Below are positions 1-9,467 of a DNA stretch of 64,000 bases, one piece after another (position 1 is the first letter of the stretch; the number at the start of each line of letters is the position of its first letter). This DNA comes from CBDFKJ01 sp965248805 (GTDB lineage: Bacteria; Pseudomonadota; Alphaproteobacteria; UBA6615). The stretch lies in contig CBDFKJ010000009.1 in the NCBI GenBank assembly GCA_965248805.1, positions 1,798,001 through 1,862,000 of the forward strand, in the 5' to 3' direction. The translations under genes and the position numbers were made by a program. The notes beneath the pieces were generated by a model. It searched no databases. It worked only from the letters and a program-made list of their open reading frames with translations, and was not told the origin of the DNA.

Positions 1-1165
1 GTTTCGTTCTCGGCGGAGGGTTTTGGCGCTATTCAGGCGGACTCATACCATGGCGGCCCTGCGCTCATGGAAGATCAGACGCTGGAAATTGTAAGCCAGG
101 TTGGCGAGGCCGATCTTGGCCTCCGCCCGCTTGAGCCCGATGGTACGGATGAAAAGGCCCATGCGATCCTTCTGCTGGGCGAAGACGTGCTCCACATGCG
201 CACGGACCGCTGACTTGCGGGCATTGGCCTGGGCGGTCGCCTTGGGCATGGCCCGGCCCGGCGGCTTCTTGCGGTGGATGTGGGAGACCCGACCCTTGCC
301 GGCCAGCCACGCCTCGTTGGCCTTCGAGCGATAGGCGCTGTCAGCCCACACGCCGGCGGCCAGATTGTCGCCGGTGACGAGCTGACGCAACATCTTGCCG
401 TCATGGCGGGCGGCATCGGTCACAGCCGAGCCGCGGATGAAGCCGTAGGCCCGATCGATGACGACATGATTCTTGTAGCCGAACACCGGGATCGCGATGT
501 CGGGCATGCGCCGTTGCGACCCGGCGGGGTTCTTGCGCCGCCCGGTCTTCACCGTCCACCGCGCATCCGTGTCCTTCTGCGCCGCCTTGGCTGGCTGATC
601 GGGCCAGACCTCGGACGCGCTCTTGCCCGCCTTGATCGCCCGCTTCTCGTCATCGCTGTGGCGCTGCTTGGGCGCCGATACCAACGTCGCATCGACGATC
701 TGCCCGCCCATCGCCAGATAGCCGCACCGGCGCAATTCGCCATCGAAGGCGGCAAACAGCTTATCCATCGCCCCGGCCCGGACCAGACGCTCGCGAAAGG
801 TCCATATGGTGTTGCGGTCCGGCGTCGGCGCTCCGAGATCGAAGCCTAGGAAGCGAAGCCAGCTCAAGCGATCGCGGATCAGAAACTCCATCCGCTCGTC
901 ACTCACCGTGTGCCGCGCGGCCAGGATCAGAACCTTGAGCATCGCCACCGCATCGTAGGCCGGGCGGCCACCTTTCGATCCGTCCGAATAGCCCAGCGCC
1001 GCCTCAAGCGGCGCGCGGAAAATCTTGAAGTCGACGACCTTTGCCAGCACCTCCAACGGATCACCCGTCGCCGAAAGCTTTCGAAGATGATCCGGTAAGC
1101 CGAACAGACCAGCCTGCCTCATCAATACCTCCTCAAACCGAACCGCCGTAGAGAATCACAACGAG
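1..1165 (-). mobile_element. IS5-family insertion sequence (left end at or beyond window start)
   Basis: The element consists of one transposase gene with short flanks. Its right end lies near position 1165, inside the 3' part of an ETHE1-like gene. Near both ends there is a loosely similar inverted motif (ttctc, cggcgg, then a gg-ttt stretch), but the exact terminal repeats and target duplication could not be fixed because the left end sits at the window edge. Confidence 0.75.
43..1125 (-). CDS. IS5-family transposase
   Basis: A 360-residue DDE transposase. The N-terminal part (about 1-120) has the helical DNA-binding layout of IS5 proteins, with the typical segment around FKIFRAPLEAALGY. 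The catalytic core is visible as IVDATLVSAP (first Asp), GVWADSAYRSK (second Asp) and the C-terminal RAHVEHVFAQQK (Glu). The length suits the family, and the reading frame is intact, so the copy may be active. It occupies nearly the whole element and is read towards the window start. Confidence 0.92.
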   Translation of the reverse strand: MMRQAGLFGLPDHLRKLSATGDPLEVLAKVVDFKIFRAPLEAALGYSDGSKGGRPAYDAVAMLKVLILAARHTVSDERMEFLIRDRLSWLRFLGFDLGAPTPDRNTIWTFRERLVRAGAMDKLFAAFDGELRRCGYLAMGGQIVDATLVSAPKQRHSDDEKRAIKAGKSASEVWPDQPAKAAQKDTDARWTVKTGRRKNPAGSQRRMPDIAIPVFGYKNHVVIDRAYGFIRGSAVTDAARHDGKMLRQLVTGDNLAAGVWADSAYRSKANEAWLAGKGRVSHIHRKKPPGRAMPKATAQANARKSAVRAHVEHVFAQQKDRMGLFIRTIGLKRAEAKIGLANLAYNFQRLIFHERRAAMV

Positions 1166-1172
1166 GCAAAAT

Positions 1173-1684
1173 TCACGAGGTAAATGGAGGCGTCCACTTC
1201 AACAGTTTGTTGAAGATCGAGTCGTACTGATCGACCGCATTGCCGTTTTGGAAGTCGGTGCGACCGGTGCAGCGGATCAGCAGTGTATCGCCGGTGAACA
1301 CCCGGTCGCTCATCAGGAAACTGTACGAGTCGTTGGTGCGCCCGGGTGTATGGATCGCCCGCAGGCTCAGCCCCTCGACCTCGATCGGATCGCCATCGCG
1401 CACACGCATCGATACGACGTCGACGGCGCTCTGCTCGCCCATGACCGTTACGCAGCGTGTCCTGTCCCGCAGTGCGCCCAGGCCGGTGATGTGGTCGGCA
1501 TGACATGGGTGTCCATAGCCTTCACCAGCTTGACGTCCAACTCGCCCAGCAGCTGCACGTAGCGATCGACCTTATCGAGGACCGGGTCGATGATCAGTGC
1601 CTCGCCGCCACGCCGAGACGCCATCAAGTACGTGTAGGTGCAGGACACGGGTTCAAATAGCTGGCGAAAAATCATGGCCTGCAC
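1173..1684 (-). pseudogene. ETHE1-like persulfide dioxygenase / MBL-fold hydrolase, frameshifted and truncated
   Basis: The N-terminal frame begins MIFRQLFEPVSCTYTYL and runs through GGEALIIDPVLDKVDRY, which is characteristic of ETHE1-type metallo-beta-lactamase proteins that oxidise glutathione persulfide in sulfide detoxification. The zinc-binding THVHADH motif is broken by a one-base deletion near 1503: one frame reads DTHVMP, the other HADHITGLGALRDRT. The rest follows in the second frame (IHTPGRTNDSYSFL, DRVFTGDTLLIRCTGRTDF) and stops where the IS5 element begins, so about the last third is gone. Loss by IS insertion is clear; the frameshift could be real or a sequencing error. Confidence 0.8.
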
Positions 1685-1833
1685 CCACTCGGCTACCGTC
1701 GTCCACCACTACACTGGCTTACGGAAAATCACCGTCGACGGTAGTCTGCTCTTAGGCGCATGAATTTCGCAAGGACTTGACACCCATGCGAGGGAACGGC
1801 AAGCACACGGTCGCCATCGCCTGGGAGATCGCG

Positions 1834-2220
1834 GTGCCCAACAAGCTCGCCCACTTCGCCATCGAGGCCGAGAACGTCGATCGTGCGAGGCGGTTTTACG
1901 AGCGTGTGTTCGGCTGGCGCTTCGAACCATGGGGGCCGCCTGAGTTCTATTTGATACATGGTGCCGGCGTCCACGGCGCGTTGCAGATACGAACTCAGCC
2001 GTTGCCCGAGGGACGAAAGGGGTTTGAGTGCTCCTTCGCCGTCGACAACCTCGACGTCACGATGGGCGCGATAAAGGACGCCGGCGGCGGGCTGATCGGA
2101 ACGAAGCACGCCATCCCAACCGTCGGCGAACTCGTTCAATTCGCCGACACCGAGGGAAACGAAGCGATCATCATCCAATACGAGCCAGAGCGCGCCAAAG
2201 ACCTTGGAATGGTCCCGTGA
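1834..2220 (+). CDS. VOC-family (glyoxalase/bleomycin-resistance-like) protein
   Basis: A protein of about 128 residues with the paired beta-alpha-beta-beta-beta units of the vicinal oxygen chelate fold: KLAHFAIEAENVDRARRFYE at the start, GWRFEPWGPPEFYLI, then ECSFAVDNLDVTMGAIKDAG and QFADTEGNEAIIIQYEP at the end. The GTG at 1834 was chosen because the family usually begins with M-P-N-K just before the first strand and a GGGAG sits about 7 bases upstream. An in-frame ATG at 1786 would add 16 atypical residues. The substrate is unknown. It stands alone between two damaged loci. Confidence 0.8.
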   Translation: MPNKLAHFAIEAENVDRARRFYERVFGWRFEPWGPPEFYLIHGAGVHGALQIRTQPLPEGRKGFECSFAVDNLDVTMGAIKDAGGGLIGTKHAIPTVGELVQFADTEGNEAIIIQYEPERAKDLGMVP

Positions 2221-2351
2221 CGGTCGGCAAAGACGAGAAGACAGGTGCTCCTTAGGAAGCCGAGGGACGGCATGACGGTGCCCTTCCGCCACGAACGATC
2301 CGCGCACTCGTTCTACAGGCTCTCCATTAACCATGGCAATGTCCATTGCGT

Positions 2352-3445
2352 GCCTATCCGCTTGACGCATACACCCACTAGGGATAGGTTGTGTGCGTAC
2401 AACGGATAGTGGGTCATGGACGTTCTCGACCGCACCGACCTGCCCTTCCCGCAATCCCTCCCCGAGTTTCAGCGACTTTTCTCCGACGATGCGGCGTGCG
2501 CCGCCTACCTGGAAAGGGCTCGCTGGGGTGACGGGTTCGCCTGCCCGCGCTGCGGCGTCGTGGGTGAACCTTTCCGCATCGCCACGCGGCCTGGCGTCCT
2601 GACCTGTCGCGCTTGCCGCCGCCAGACGGGATTGACCGTCGGCACGGTCATGGAGCGCAGCCACACGCCTTTGAGCACGTGGTTTTGGGCCGCCTATCTG
2701 GTCGCCAGCCAGACGCCGGGCATGTCGGCGGTGCAGTTTCAGCGGCAGCTTGGGCTGACGCGGTACGAAACCGCCTTCGGCATCCTGCATAAGCTCCGCG
2801 CGGGTATGGTGCGGCCCGATCAGGATCGGATCGGTGCCAGGGCAGGAGAGCATGTCGAGGTGGACGAAACCTATGTTGGAGGCCGGATGCGTGGTGAAGG
2901 CCGAGGCGTTCACCACAAGACGCTGGTGGCTGCTGCCGTCGAAGTCAGCCACAGGGAGCCCGGCACCGCGCAGGACAAGCGGAAGGATGGCCGCTACGCC
3001 GGGCGCGTGCGGCTGTCCGTCGCTGCCGACCGCAGCGCCGATTCGCTATGTGGCTTCGTCGAGAACGCCGTTATGCCGGGGTCGCTGATCGTCACCGACG
3101 ATTGGAGTGGCTATGGCAGCTTGCGGACACGCGGCTATGATCACCACGCCATTGCCGAATGCGGCGACCCCGAGGTGGCCGAAGAGTTCATGCCGATCAT
3201 CCACCTCGTCTTCAGCAACCTGAAGAATTGGCTCAGTGGCATCCACCATGGCGTGAGCGCAAAGCATCTACAAGCCTACCTCAATGAGTTCACGTTCCGC
3301 TTCAACAGGCGGTTTTACCCGTTCAACGCCTTCCGCTCATTGCTCGGAATCGCAGGAGAGGCCGAGGCTCCAACCTACGCCGAGCTATATTCTGGCGAGT
3401 GGAAGCATCCTACATGTAGTGGGTGTACGAATTAACCGGATAGGC
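2352..3445 (+). mobile_element. IS1595-family element, ISXO2 type
   Basis: Imperfect 29-bp terminal inverted repeats lie at 2352-2380 and 3417-3445. They match at 24 of 29 positions; the outer motif is gcctatccg and the inner motif acacccacta. They bracket one ISXO2-like transposase gene. No clear 8-bp target duplication could be identified. Confidence 0.85.
2416..3435 (+). CDS. IS1595-family (ISXO2-like) transposase
   Basis: A 339-residue transposase. It starts with a zinc ribbon (CPRCG near residue 42, then CRACRR near residue 65) followed by the ISXO2 DDE-like core: VEVDETYVGGR, KTLVAAAVEV, GSLIVTDDWSGY, and a C-terminal HLVFSNLKNWLSGIHHGVS with the H-x-NxxN/K-type signature. The frame is intact from ATG to the right inverted repeat, so the copy appears complete. 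Confidence 0.93.
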   Translation: MDVLDRTDLPFPQSLPEFQRLFSDDAACAAYLERARWGDGFACPRCGVVGEPFRIATRPGVLTCRACRRQTGLTVGTVMERSHTPLSTWFWAAYLVASQTPGMSAVQFQRQLGLTRYETAFGILHKLRAGMVRPDQDRIGARAGEHVEVDETYVGGRMRGEGRGVHHKTLVAAAVEVSHREPGTAQDKRKDGRYAGRVRLSVAADRSADSLCGFVENAVMPGSLIVTDDWSGYGSLRTRGYDHHAIAECGDPEVAEEFMPIIHLVFSNLKNWLSGIHHGVSAKHLQAYLNEFTFRFNRRFYPFNAFRSLLGIAGEAEAPTYAELYSGEWKHPTCSGCTN

Positions 3446-3525
3446 GCGGAATTAACCACGAATCGGGCGGCAATGAGGCTGGTCCTGGGGAGGATTTCGA
3501 GTGTCGCGTAGTGCCTGGGCCGATC

Positions 3526-4877
3526 GTGTCCCGTGGAGTGGCGTAGCTGACGGCAGATGGCCGCGCGCTCCGGCATGGGCCGGGATGATCAGCGTGCGAC
3601 AGCTGGCAGGCTGATGAGAGGATCATCATTCATCTGGGCGATGGTTTCCAGGGTCATGTATCTGGCCCGTTGCACGACCCACTCATCGTTCTGTTCGAGC
3701 AGGAGCGCGCCGACCAGCCGGACGATGGCATCATCGTTGGGGAAAATGCCGACGACGTCGGTCCTGCGCTTGATCTCGCCGTTGAGGCGCTCGATCGGAT
3801 TGGTGCTGTGCAGCTTGGCGCGATGCTCCTTGGGGAAGGTCATGTATGCCAACACATCGGGCTCGGCGTCGTCCATGATGGCGGCAAGCTTCGGGACCTT
3901 CGTTCGGATCTGATCGGCGACGGCACGCCATTGAAGGCTCGCCGCCTCGGCCGTCTCCTGTGCGAACGCGGTGGCGATGAAGGCCGAGACGACGCGCCGC
4001 CCGTTCTTCCCGGCATGGGCGAGCACGTTGCGCATGAAGTGGACGCGGCAACGCTGCCATGTGGCGCACAGCACCTTGGTGACGGCGGCCTTCAAGCCTT
4101 CATGCGCATCGGAGACGACGAGCTTGACGCCGCGCAGTCGCGTCAGCTTGCGCAGGAACTCCGTCCAGATCGGCTCGGCCTCGGAGGTGCCGATCTCCAT
4201 GCCCAGCACCTCGCGCCGGCCGTCGCTGTTGACGCCGACGGCGATGATGACGGCGACCGACACGATGCGTCCGCCGCGACGGACCTTCAGATAGGTCGCG
4301 TCGATCCACAGGTACGGCCAGTCACCTTCGATCGGCCGCTCCAGAAAAGCCTTCACCTTGCCGTCGATCTCCTCGCACAGCCGGCTGACCTGGCTCTTCG
4401 AGATGCCGCTCATGCCCATCGCCTTGACCAGGTCGTCGACCGACCGCGTCGAGATGCCCTGGACATAGGCTTCCTGGATAACAGCGGTCAGCGCCTTCTC
4501 GGCCATGCGGCGCGGCTCAAGAAAGCTCGGGAAGAAGGAGCCCTTCCTCAGCTTGGGAATGCGCAGCTCGGCGGTCGCCGCCCGCGTCTCCCAGTCGCGG
4601 TCACGGTAGCCGTTGCGCTGAGCCTGCCGCAGCGGGTTCCTCTCGCCATAGGCGGCGCCAGTAGACGCGCCCACCTCCAGTTCCATCAACCGCTCGGCGG
4701 CAAAGCCGATCATCTCACGCAACAGATCGGCGTCCGCTGACTTTTCCACAAGCGTGCGCAGGTTCATCATGTCATCGGTCATCGGTGGTCCTTCCGGTCA
4801 AAGGTTGGTGTCGCAACCAGACCCTACCGGAAAGCGCCGATGACCAATGCGCGCCGAGCTACACCACTTCCGGGGAC
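3526..4877 (-). mobile_element. IS256-family insertion sequence
   Basis: Inverted ends are visible at about 3526-3549 (gtcccgtggagtggcgtagct) and 4857-4877 (agctacaccacttccgggga), surrounding one Mutator-type transposase. The right end lies next to a lipoprotein gene whose start codon falls inside the element's flank. The 8-bp neighbours do not match, so no target duplication was confirmed. Confidence 0.88.
3589..4782 (-). CDS. IS256-family (Mutator-type) transposase
   Basis: A 397-residue transposase. Family hallmarks are the N-terminal GYRDRDWETRAATAELRIPK, the first catalytic Asp in PYLWIDATYLKVR, the second in LVVSDAHEGLKAA, the C/H segment WQRCRVHFMRN, and the catalytic Glu in HSTNPIERLNGEIKRR. 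Length and order are normal and the frame is open. RIVSVAVIIAVGVNSDGRRE is the typical strand following the first Asp. Confidence 0.95.
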   Translation of the reverse strand: MTDDMMNLRTLVEKSADADLLREMIGFAAERLMELEVGASTGAAYGERNPLRQAQRNGYRDRDWETRAATAELRIPKLRKGSFFPSFLEPRRMAEKALTAVIQEAYVQGISTRSVDDLVKAMGMSGISKSQVSRLCEEIDGKVKAFLERPIEGDWPYLWIDATYLKVRRGGRIVSVAVIIAVGVNSDGRREVLGMEIGTSEAEPIWTEFLRKLTRLRGVKLVVSDAHEGLKAAVTKVLCATWQRCRVHFMRNVLAHAGKNGRRVVSAFIATAFAQETAEAASLQWRAVADQIRTKVPKLAAIMDDAEPDVLAYMTFPKEHRAKLHSTNPIERLNGEIKRRTDVVGIFPNDDAIVRLVGALLLEQNDEWVVQRARYMTLETIAQMNDDPLISLPAVAR

Positions 4878-6163
4878 ATCACCCCTGGGCAGTAGCCCTG
4901 CCGATAGTATGTGTGGTTGGCGGATGCGCCCTGCCACCCGCTTTCAGCATTGCATCCTATGCTCTCAACGGCATCAGCTATGTCGCGTCCGGCAAAGGCT
5001 TGACCGATCATGCCATCTCCATCGCGCTGAATAAGGATTGCGTGATGTGGCGCGTAGTCCGCGGGATGGACATTTGCGTCGATCCGGTTGGTGAGGAGGA
5101 CCATCACGTCATGGTCGCCGTACTCCCGACCGACGAAAGCTGGGGTGCCGGCGTGAGCCTCGCCGTGACAGACGATCCGATGGTGCTGCCGCCGGACTTA
5201 GCCGCGCTGACGGTCGGTCTGGGTGGCAGCGTCGTGGCCTCCGAACAGCCGCCATTGGCCCTTTTGGCCGCACCGCAGGTGGCTGAGCGTGCAGAGCCGA
5301 CGCCTTGGGCGGAATCGATTGTCGACGCCTTGGCCGCGCTGCCGGCGCAAGCGCTGGGTTGGGCGCCGCCGGCGGAGGGCGTCGCAGCCGCTGCCGATGC
5401 GCCGCGCGTGCTGATCGAACCCTCACCCAGTCAGTCGCGGCCACCGCAATTGGCGGCGCGCGAAAACCGCGAAAACAATGATTGGCTGTGGTCCGTCAAT
5501 CGTCCGATACCGTTGTGGTCCGGGCCTGGCGACGTTCAGGTGCAAGACGCGCCCGAGCGTGCGAACGATCAGGTAATGACCCTCATGGCGGCGCTGCCAA
5601 TGCCGCCCGATGCTTTTGTCCCCGCCACACGGCCGGCCGCGAAACCGGAGAGTGCGGGCCTGGCGCGGCCAGCTTCGAGATCGGCTCCCGTGACCACGGC
5701 AGACGTCAAGGCGCCGAGCGCCGGTGAGCCTACGACGGAGAGACCGAGGTTGGCGGCGGTGCGCGTGCAAGCCGAGGTCGAGCCGAGGCCAGCCGCTGCT
5801 GAGCCGTTGATTGTTTATTCGCCGAACCGGCAACCGCGTTCGCAGACGCCGTCGGTGGTCTACGGTCGGTTGCAACTTGCGGCGCTGACCCCGTGCGCGG
5901 CCTTTGGTCCGATCGCCGAGTGCGCGATCGACGACCCGAGCACGCCGTGGGAGCGCTCGCCCGCTTCTGCGAGACGCGCACGCCCGCCGCACAACTGCGA
6001 GCCGCCGCCGTCGCTAGCTGCGCGAACGCGGTATCCGCAAGACTTTCACCAGTTGGGCGTGCGTGCGCGTAACGGCGCCCGACCCCTGGCTCAATCCCTC
6101 ATGCCACTCGGTCCGGCAAGTCTTCGCCGGCGAAGAAGGCGTCCAGATTGTCGAGGCATTTGA
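4847..6163 (+). CDS. Predicted outer-membrane lipoprotein of unknown function, start displaced by IS256
   Basis: The 438-residue frame has a lipoprotein-type signal peptide (WAVALPIVCVVGGC, lipobox VGGC at about residues 25-28). A compact conserved-looking domain follows (SYALNGISYVASGKGL, NKDCVMWRVVRGMDIC), then a long Ala/Pro-rich, poorly conserved tail. The ATG at 4847 and roughly the first ten codons come from the IS256 terminal region, so the native start was lost or replaced. The 3' end overlaps the convergent hydroxyacid dehydrogenase remnant by about 65 bases. Function not recognised; it resembles short Rhodospirillales lipoproteins only in the N-terminal third. Confidence 0.6.
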   Translation: MRAELHHFRGHHPWAVALPIVCVVGGCALPPAFSIASYALNGISYVASGKGLTDHAISIALNKDCVMWRVVRGMDICVDPVGEEDHHVMVAVLPTDESWGAGVSLAVTDDPMVLPPDLAALTVGLGGSVVASEQPPLALLAAPQVAERAEPTPWAESIVDALAALPAQALGWAPPAEGVAAAADAPRVLIEPSPSQSRPPQLAARENRENNDWLWSVNRPIPLWSGPGDVQVQDAPERANDQVMTLMAALPMPPDAFVPATRPAAKPESAGLARPASRSAPVTTADVKAPSAGEPTTERPRLAAVRVQAEVEPRPAAAEPLIVYSPNRQPRSQTPSVVYGRLQLAALTPCAAFGPIAECAIDDPSTPWERSPASARRARPPHNCEPPPSLAARTRYPQDFHQLGVRARNGARPLAQSLMPLGPASLRRRRRRPDCRGI

Positions 6164-6270
6164 AGCCCATGGCATCGCGGGTCTCTACCGTGGCGCTGCC
6201 GATATGCGGCATCAGCATGGCGTTCTTCAATTCGAGATAGCCGGGATTGATATCCGGCTCGCCCTCATAG

Positions 6271-7724
6271 CAGCCCGGTGATGAAGTCGCGCTTTGATCA
6301 ATCGGTTTCGGGGGCGACGATGATGATGATAACGAGCATGGCTGGTTTGCCTTCGATGTTCGCCACGATGGCGATCGCCAGGGCAGCATCGAACTGAATA
6401 ACGAACAAAAGGGTGCTCTTTGCACTCGCAGCCTCCCTCGGCGTGCCTGATCCGAACAGCGCGCGCATCAGAATGCCGAGATTGAACCCGGCGACATGGA
6501 TCAGGTAGCGTTTGTGGACGTTCTCGCGCGCCCGCAGCAACGCGCGGCGCATGCCGCCACGGTCGAGGACATGGGCGAAGCTGCGCTCGACCATCTCACC
6601 GCGCCTGCGCATGGCGTTCCGCGCGACGCCGGACTTCAATCGCGCCCGGTTGGCGTAGACAGCCTGACGTGCCGCCTGGTCGCCATGCCAGCGCAGATAG
6701 CCGTTGGCGGGCTCCGGCTCGGAGATCCGCGTTTTCCAGACGCCGCCGTCGAGGTCTTTCAGCCCCTCGCGTGAATGATAGCCCTTGTCGCCAACGAGAC
6801 TGCAGGGCTCTGCCCGTGTTGGAGCCAGGCCGACCTCGGCGAGGTTGCGCGCGGCCGCCTCCAGCGTCCCAGGCAAAGTCGTCGTGTCGCCTTCATCGGC
6901 TGGATAGATCGGTGCCGCAACGATGACGCCGGTGTCGAGATCGACCGCGTGCTCGGGCTTGTAGGCCAGATGCGTGGTGCCGTCCTTCATCCGCGCGATC
7001 TTCGCATCAGGATCGGTCGGGCTCGTCCAATCCTTGTTCGAAAGCTTCTTGCCCTTCCGCCGGCGATCGAGCCGGACGAGGTCGTCGATCGTCGGCGTTT
7101 CGACGCCACTCTCCTTCGCCATTTGCGTCAGCATCTCGCGATAGGTCTCGCCGCTATCGCGCCGCACGATGGCTCGCAGGGCGGCGTTGGCTTCCATCGT
7201 CGAGCCGTCGACGCCGATCCGCTCGCCCTTCACCAGACCGCGCGCGGCGACGAGAGCCAGAACCCAGTCGAAAACCTTTTCATGGACCTCGTGCGGCAGC
7301 CGGCCGCGCGTCTTCGACAACCAGGAATGATCGGGAACCTTGTCCCGGTTCGCCAACCGCAGAAACGCGCGAAGCGACAGCGAATCCGAACAGCGCCAAG
7401 CGATGCCGCGCTCGCTGCCGATGCCCTCGAAATAGCCGATCATGTGCATCCGGAAATAACGCCCCGGCGGCAGCGAAGGAGCCCCCATCCGAGGTGCGTA
7501 GTATGGCTTGCACGTCGCCTCCACGAAGCCGTCAAAGCCAGACTCGGTCAGCAACTCATGCAGCCGGTCGGAAAACGCGTGTCCAGGCGAACGCGGCATC
7601 TCCGCCCATGTCACCACGAGGTCACCCTGAACCTCGCTCTGTCGTCTCAATGCCATCGCACGACGCCCGTCTAAATCTCTATGTTCAGACAGAATCAGAC
7701 ACGCCGGACTTCGTCAACGGGCTG
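6271..7724 (-). mobile_element. IS1182-family element, copy A
   Basis: The ends read cagcccggtgatgaagtc on the left and, on the other strand, ccagcccgttgacgaagtc on the right, and they match the ends of copy B at 21.3-22.8 kb. The element interrupts a 2-hydroxyacid dehydrogenase gene cleanly. The transposase differs from copy B at about four residues. Confidence 0.9.
6298..7656 (-). CDS. IS1182-family transposase, copy A
   Basis: A 452-residue IS1182/ISL-type DDE transposase. It shows the N-terminal SFDGFVEAT-like region, a PGRYFRMHMIGYFEGIGSERG segment, the catalytic RIGVDGSTMEANAALR, the LVGDKGYHSREG segment with the second Asp, and the C-terminal RRGEMVERSFAHVLDRGG with the Glu. The frame is complete. 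Its stop lies very close to the left inverted repeat. Confidence 0.93.
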   Translation of the reverse strand: MALRRQSEVQGDLVVTWAEMPRSPGHAFSDRLHELLTESGFDGFVEATCKPYYAPRMGAPSLPPGRYFRMHMIGYFEGIGSERGIAWRCSDSLSLRAFLRLANRDKVPDHSWLSKTRGRLPHEVHEKVFDWVLALVAARGLVKGERIGVDGSTMEANAALRAIVRRDSGETYREMLTQMAKESGVETPTIDDLVRLDRRRKGKKLSNKDWTSPTDPDAKIARMKDGTTHLAYKPEHAVDLDTGVIVAAPIYPADEGDTTTLPGTLEAAARNLAEVGLAPTRAEPCSLVGDKGYHSREGLKDLDGGVWKTRISEPEPANGYLRWHGDQAARQAVYANRARLKSGVARNAMRRRGEMVERSFAHVLDRGGMRRALLRARENVHKRYLIHVAGFNLGILMRALFGSGTPREAASAKSTLLFVIQFDAALAIAIVANIEGKPAMLVIIIIVAPETD

Positions 7725-8630
7725 GTAGACGTCCAGGCCCGCCGCCGCCAATTTTCCGCTTCGCAGCGCCGCGATCATCGCGTTGTCGTCGACCACGGGG
7801 CCGCGTGCGGTATTGACCACAATCGCGCCGTCCGGCATCGCGGCGATGCGCGCGGCATTGAGCCAGTGATGCGTCTCCGGCGTTGCCGGGCAGTGAATCG
7901 ACAGGAACTCGCACTGCGTCAACATGTCCTCACCGCGCTCATGGTAGATCGCGCCAACCGCTTCGGTGTCCGGCACGGGCCGACGGTTGTGATAGTGGAT
8001 CTCCATATCGAACCCACGGGCGCGCCGGGCCACCGCGTGGCCGATGCGGCCCATGCCGAGGATCCCAAGCTTCTTGCCGGTGACCTGCGTGCCGAGCATC
8101 CACGTTGTTGCCCAGCTGCGCCACTGGCCCGAGCGCAGGATCGCTTCGGCCTCGGTCGCGCGCCGCGCTGCGCCGAGTAACAGCATCATGGCGACATCGG
8201 CGGTGGCATCGGTGAGCACGTCGGGCGTGTTGGTGACGGCGATACCGCGTGCCTTGGCGGCGTCGAGGTCGATGTGTTCGTAGCCGACGGAAAAGGTGGC
8301 GATGACGCGCACGCTATCCGGCAACGTGGCGATCACCTCGGCGCTCAGCCGGTCCGTTGGGCAGACAAGCAGCGCCTGGCATCCCTCGGATCTTTTTGCA
8401 AGGGTGGTTGCGGCGTAGACTTGGTCGTCGTTGTTGGTGCGGGCGGCATAGTCACGTGCCAGGCGCGCCATCACGGCGGGCGGCAACAGGCGGGTGACCA
8501 GCACGTCGGGCTTCTGCGTCATTCGACTACCCGTGATAATGGTTGTGGTGAGCGGCGTCACGCGGCTATGTGCATGTTGCCCGCGGGGGTCGACCAACGC
8601 CAGGACGCGCATCGACAGGACGCAGGATCC

Positions 8631-9467
8631 ATGATGGTGGTACTCAAGCTTTGCCGGAACACCCTGCTGGCGTGCGTGGCCGCAGTGCCGATTCTTGCTC
8701 TGAGCGCGATCGCCGGCGTGGCGGGCGAATTGGCGCCCCACCGCGCGTTGTACGAGCTATCGCTCACCTCGGCGCAGCCGCAGAGCGACTTTATCGATAT
8801 CGAGGGCGGCATGAGCGTCGACTGGACGCTGACGTGCGACGGCTGGGCGGTCGAACAGCTCTACGTCTCCAATGCGTCGTTGCGTACCGGTATGACGTTT
8901 GCCTCTGAAATCCGCTATTCGAGCTTTGAGTCCGCCGATGGCCGCACATTTCGCTTCACGTCCGTAACGCGCCGCAACGGCGAAGTGGCTGAACGAGCTA
9001 CCGGCGGCGTCTTGCGCGAAGATGACCGGGCCCGGGCAACGGCGAACTACATGCAGCCACCCGATCTAGAGTTGGAATTGCCGGCCGGCACGATGTTTCC
9101 GATGCAGCACCTGGAAGCGATCCTCGCGGTCGCCGAGGCTGGAGAACAGCAGTTGGTGGCTCCGTACTACGACGGTCCGCGGCCGGAGGATACGCCGTTC
9201 GAGGCCAGCGCCCTGATCCTGGGTGAGCGCCGTTCGCCGCAGGAAGGGGCCGGCGCCGATCGAGGGCCGCCGATGGACCGGCCGTGGTGGCAGGTTCGCA
9301 TCGCCTTCTTTCCGCGCGCCGGGTCGACGCCGGATCCCGACTTCGAGCTCAGCGTGGATTTGCAGGACAACGGCATCGCACGCGCGCTGGTGTTCGACTA
9401 TGGCGAGATCATCGTGAGCGGGGACCTGGTGGCCGTCGAGGCGTATGAGCGTCCGGACTGCCCGTAG
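8631..9467 (+). CDS. eipB: EipB-like cell envelope protein (DUF1849)
   Basis: A 278-residue secreted protein: signal peptide about 1-32 (LLACVAAVPILALSAIAGV, cleavage near AGEL), then LAPHRALYELSL, the usual start of the mature DUF1849 fold. Two cysteines, C69 in LTCDGW and C277 in ERPDCP, match the conserved disulfide of Brucella EipB, a periplasmic beta-spiral protein needed for envelope integrity. The start at 8631 has an AGGA a few bases upstream. It is divergent from the split dehydrogenase (108-bp gap) and overlaps the 3' end of dinB by 59 bases. Confidence 0.9.
   Translation: MMVVLKLCRNTLLACVAAVPILALSAIAGVAGELAPHRALYELSLTSAQPQSDFIDIEGGMSVDWTLTCDGWAVEQLYVSNASLRTGMTFASEIRYSSFESADGRTFRFTSVTRRNGEVAERATGGVLREDDRARATANYMQPPDLELELPAGTMFPMQHLEAILAVAEAGEQQLVAPYYDGPRPEDTPFEASALILGERRSPQEGAGADRGPPMDRPWWQVRIAFFPRAGSTPDPDFELSVDLQDNGIARALVFDYGEIIVSGDLVAVEAYERPDCP

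Larger units (their letters stand above)
6099..8522 (-). pseudogene. 2-hydroxyacid dehydrogenase (glyoxylate/hydroxypyruvate reductase type), split by IS1182
   Basis: The N-terminal piece (8522 down to about 7725) starts MTQKPDVLVTRLLPPAV and contains the NAD-binding LGILGMGRIGHAVARRARGF, the catalytic-domain segment VGYEHIDLDAAKARGI and VVNTARGPVVDD. It stops at GLDVY. The C-terminal piece resumes at 6270 as EGEPDINPGYLELKNAMLM PHIGSATVETRD with the catalytic His, and ends at 6099. The two halves are in the same orientation and join precisely across the IS. A shared TAG on both sides is a candidate 3-base target duplication. The enzyme would reduce glyoxylate or hydroxypyruvate, but is inactive here. 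Confidence 0.9.

Noticed and set aside
1729..2952. Long minus-strand open frame (407 codons) across the VOC gene and the IS1595 element
   Set aside because: It runs antisense to two well-supported genes and across an IS boundary; the amino-acid composition is that of a high-GC shadow frame.
3670..4740. Plus-strand open frame of 356 codons
   Set aside because: It is the complement of the IS256 transposase and shows no domain-like pattern.
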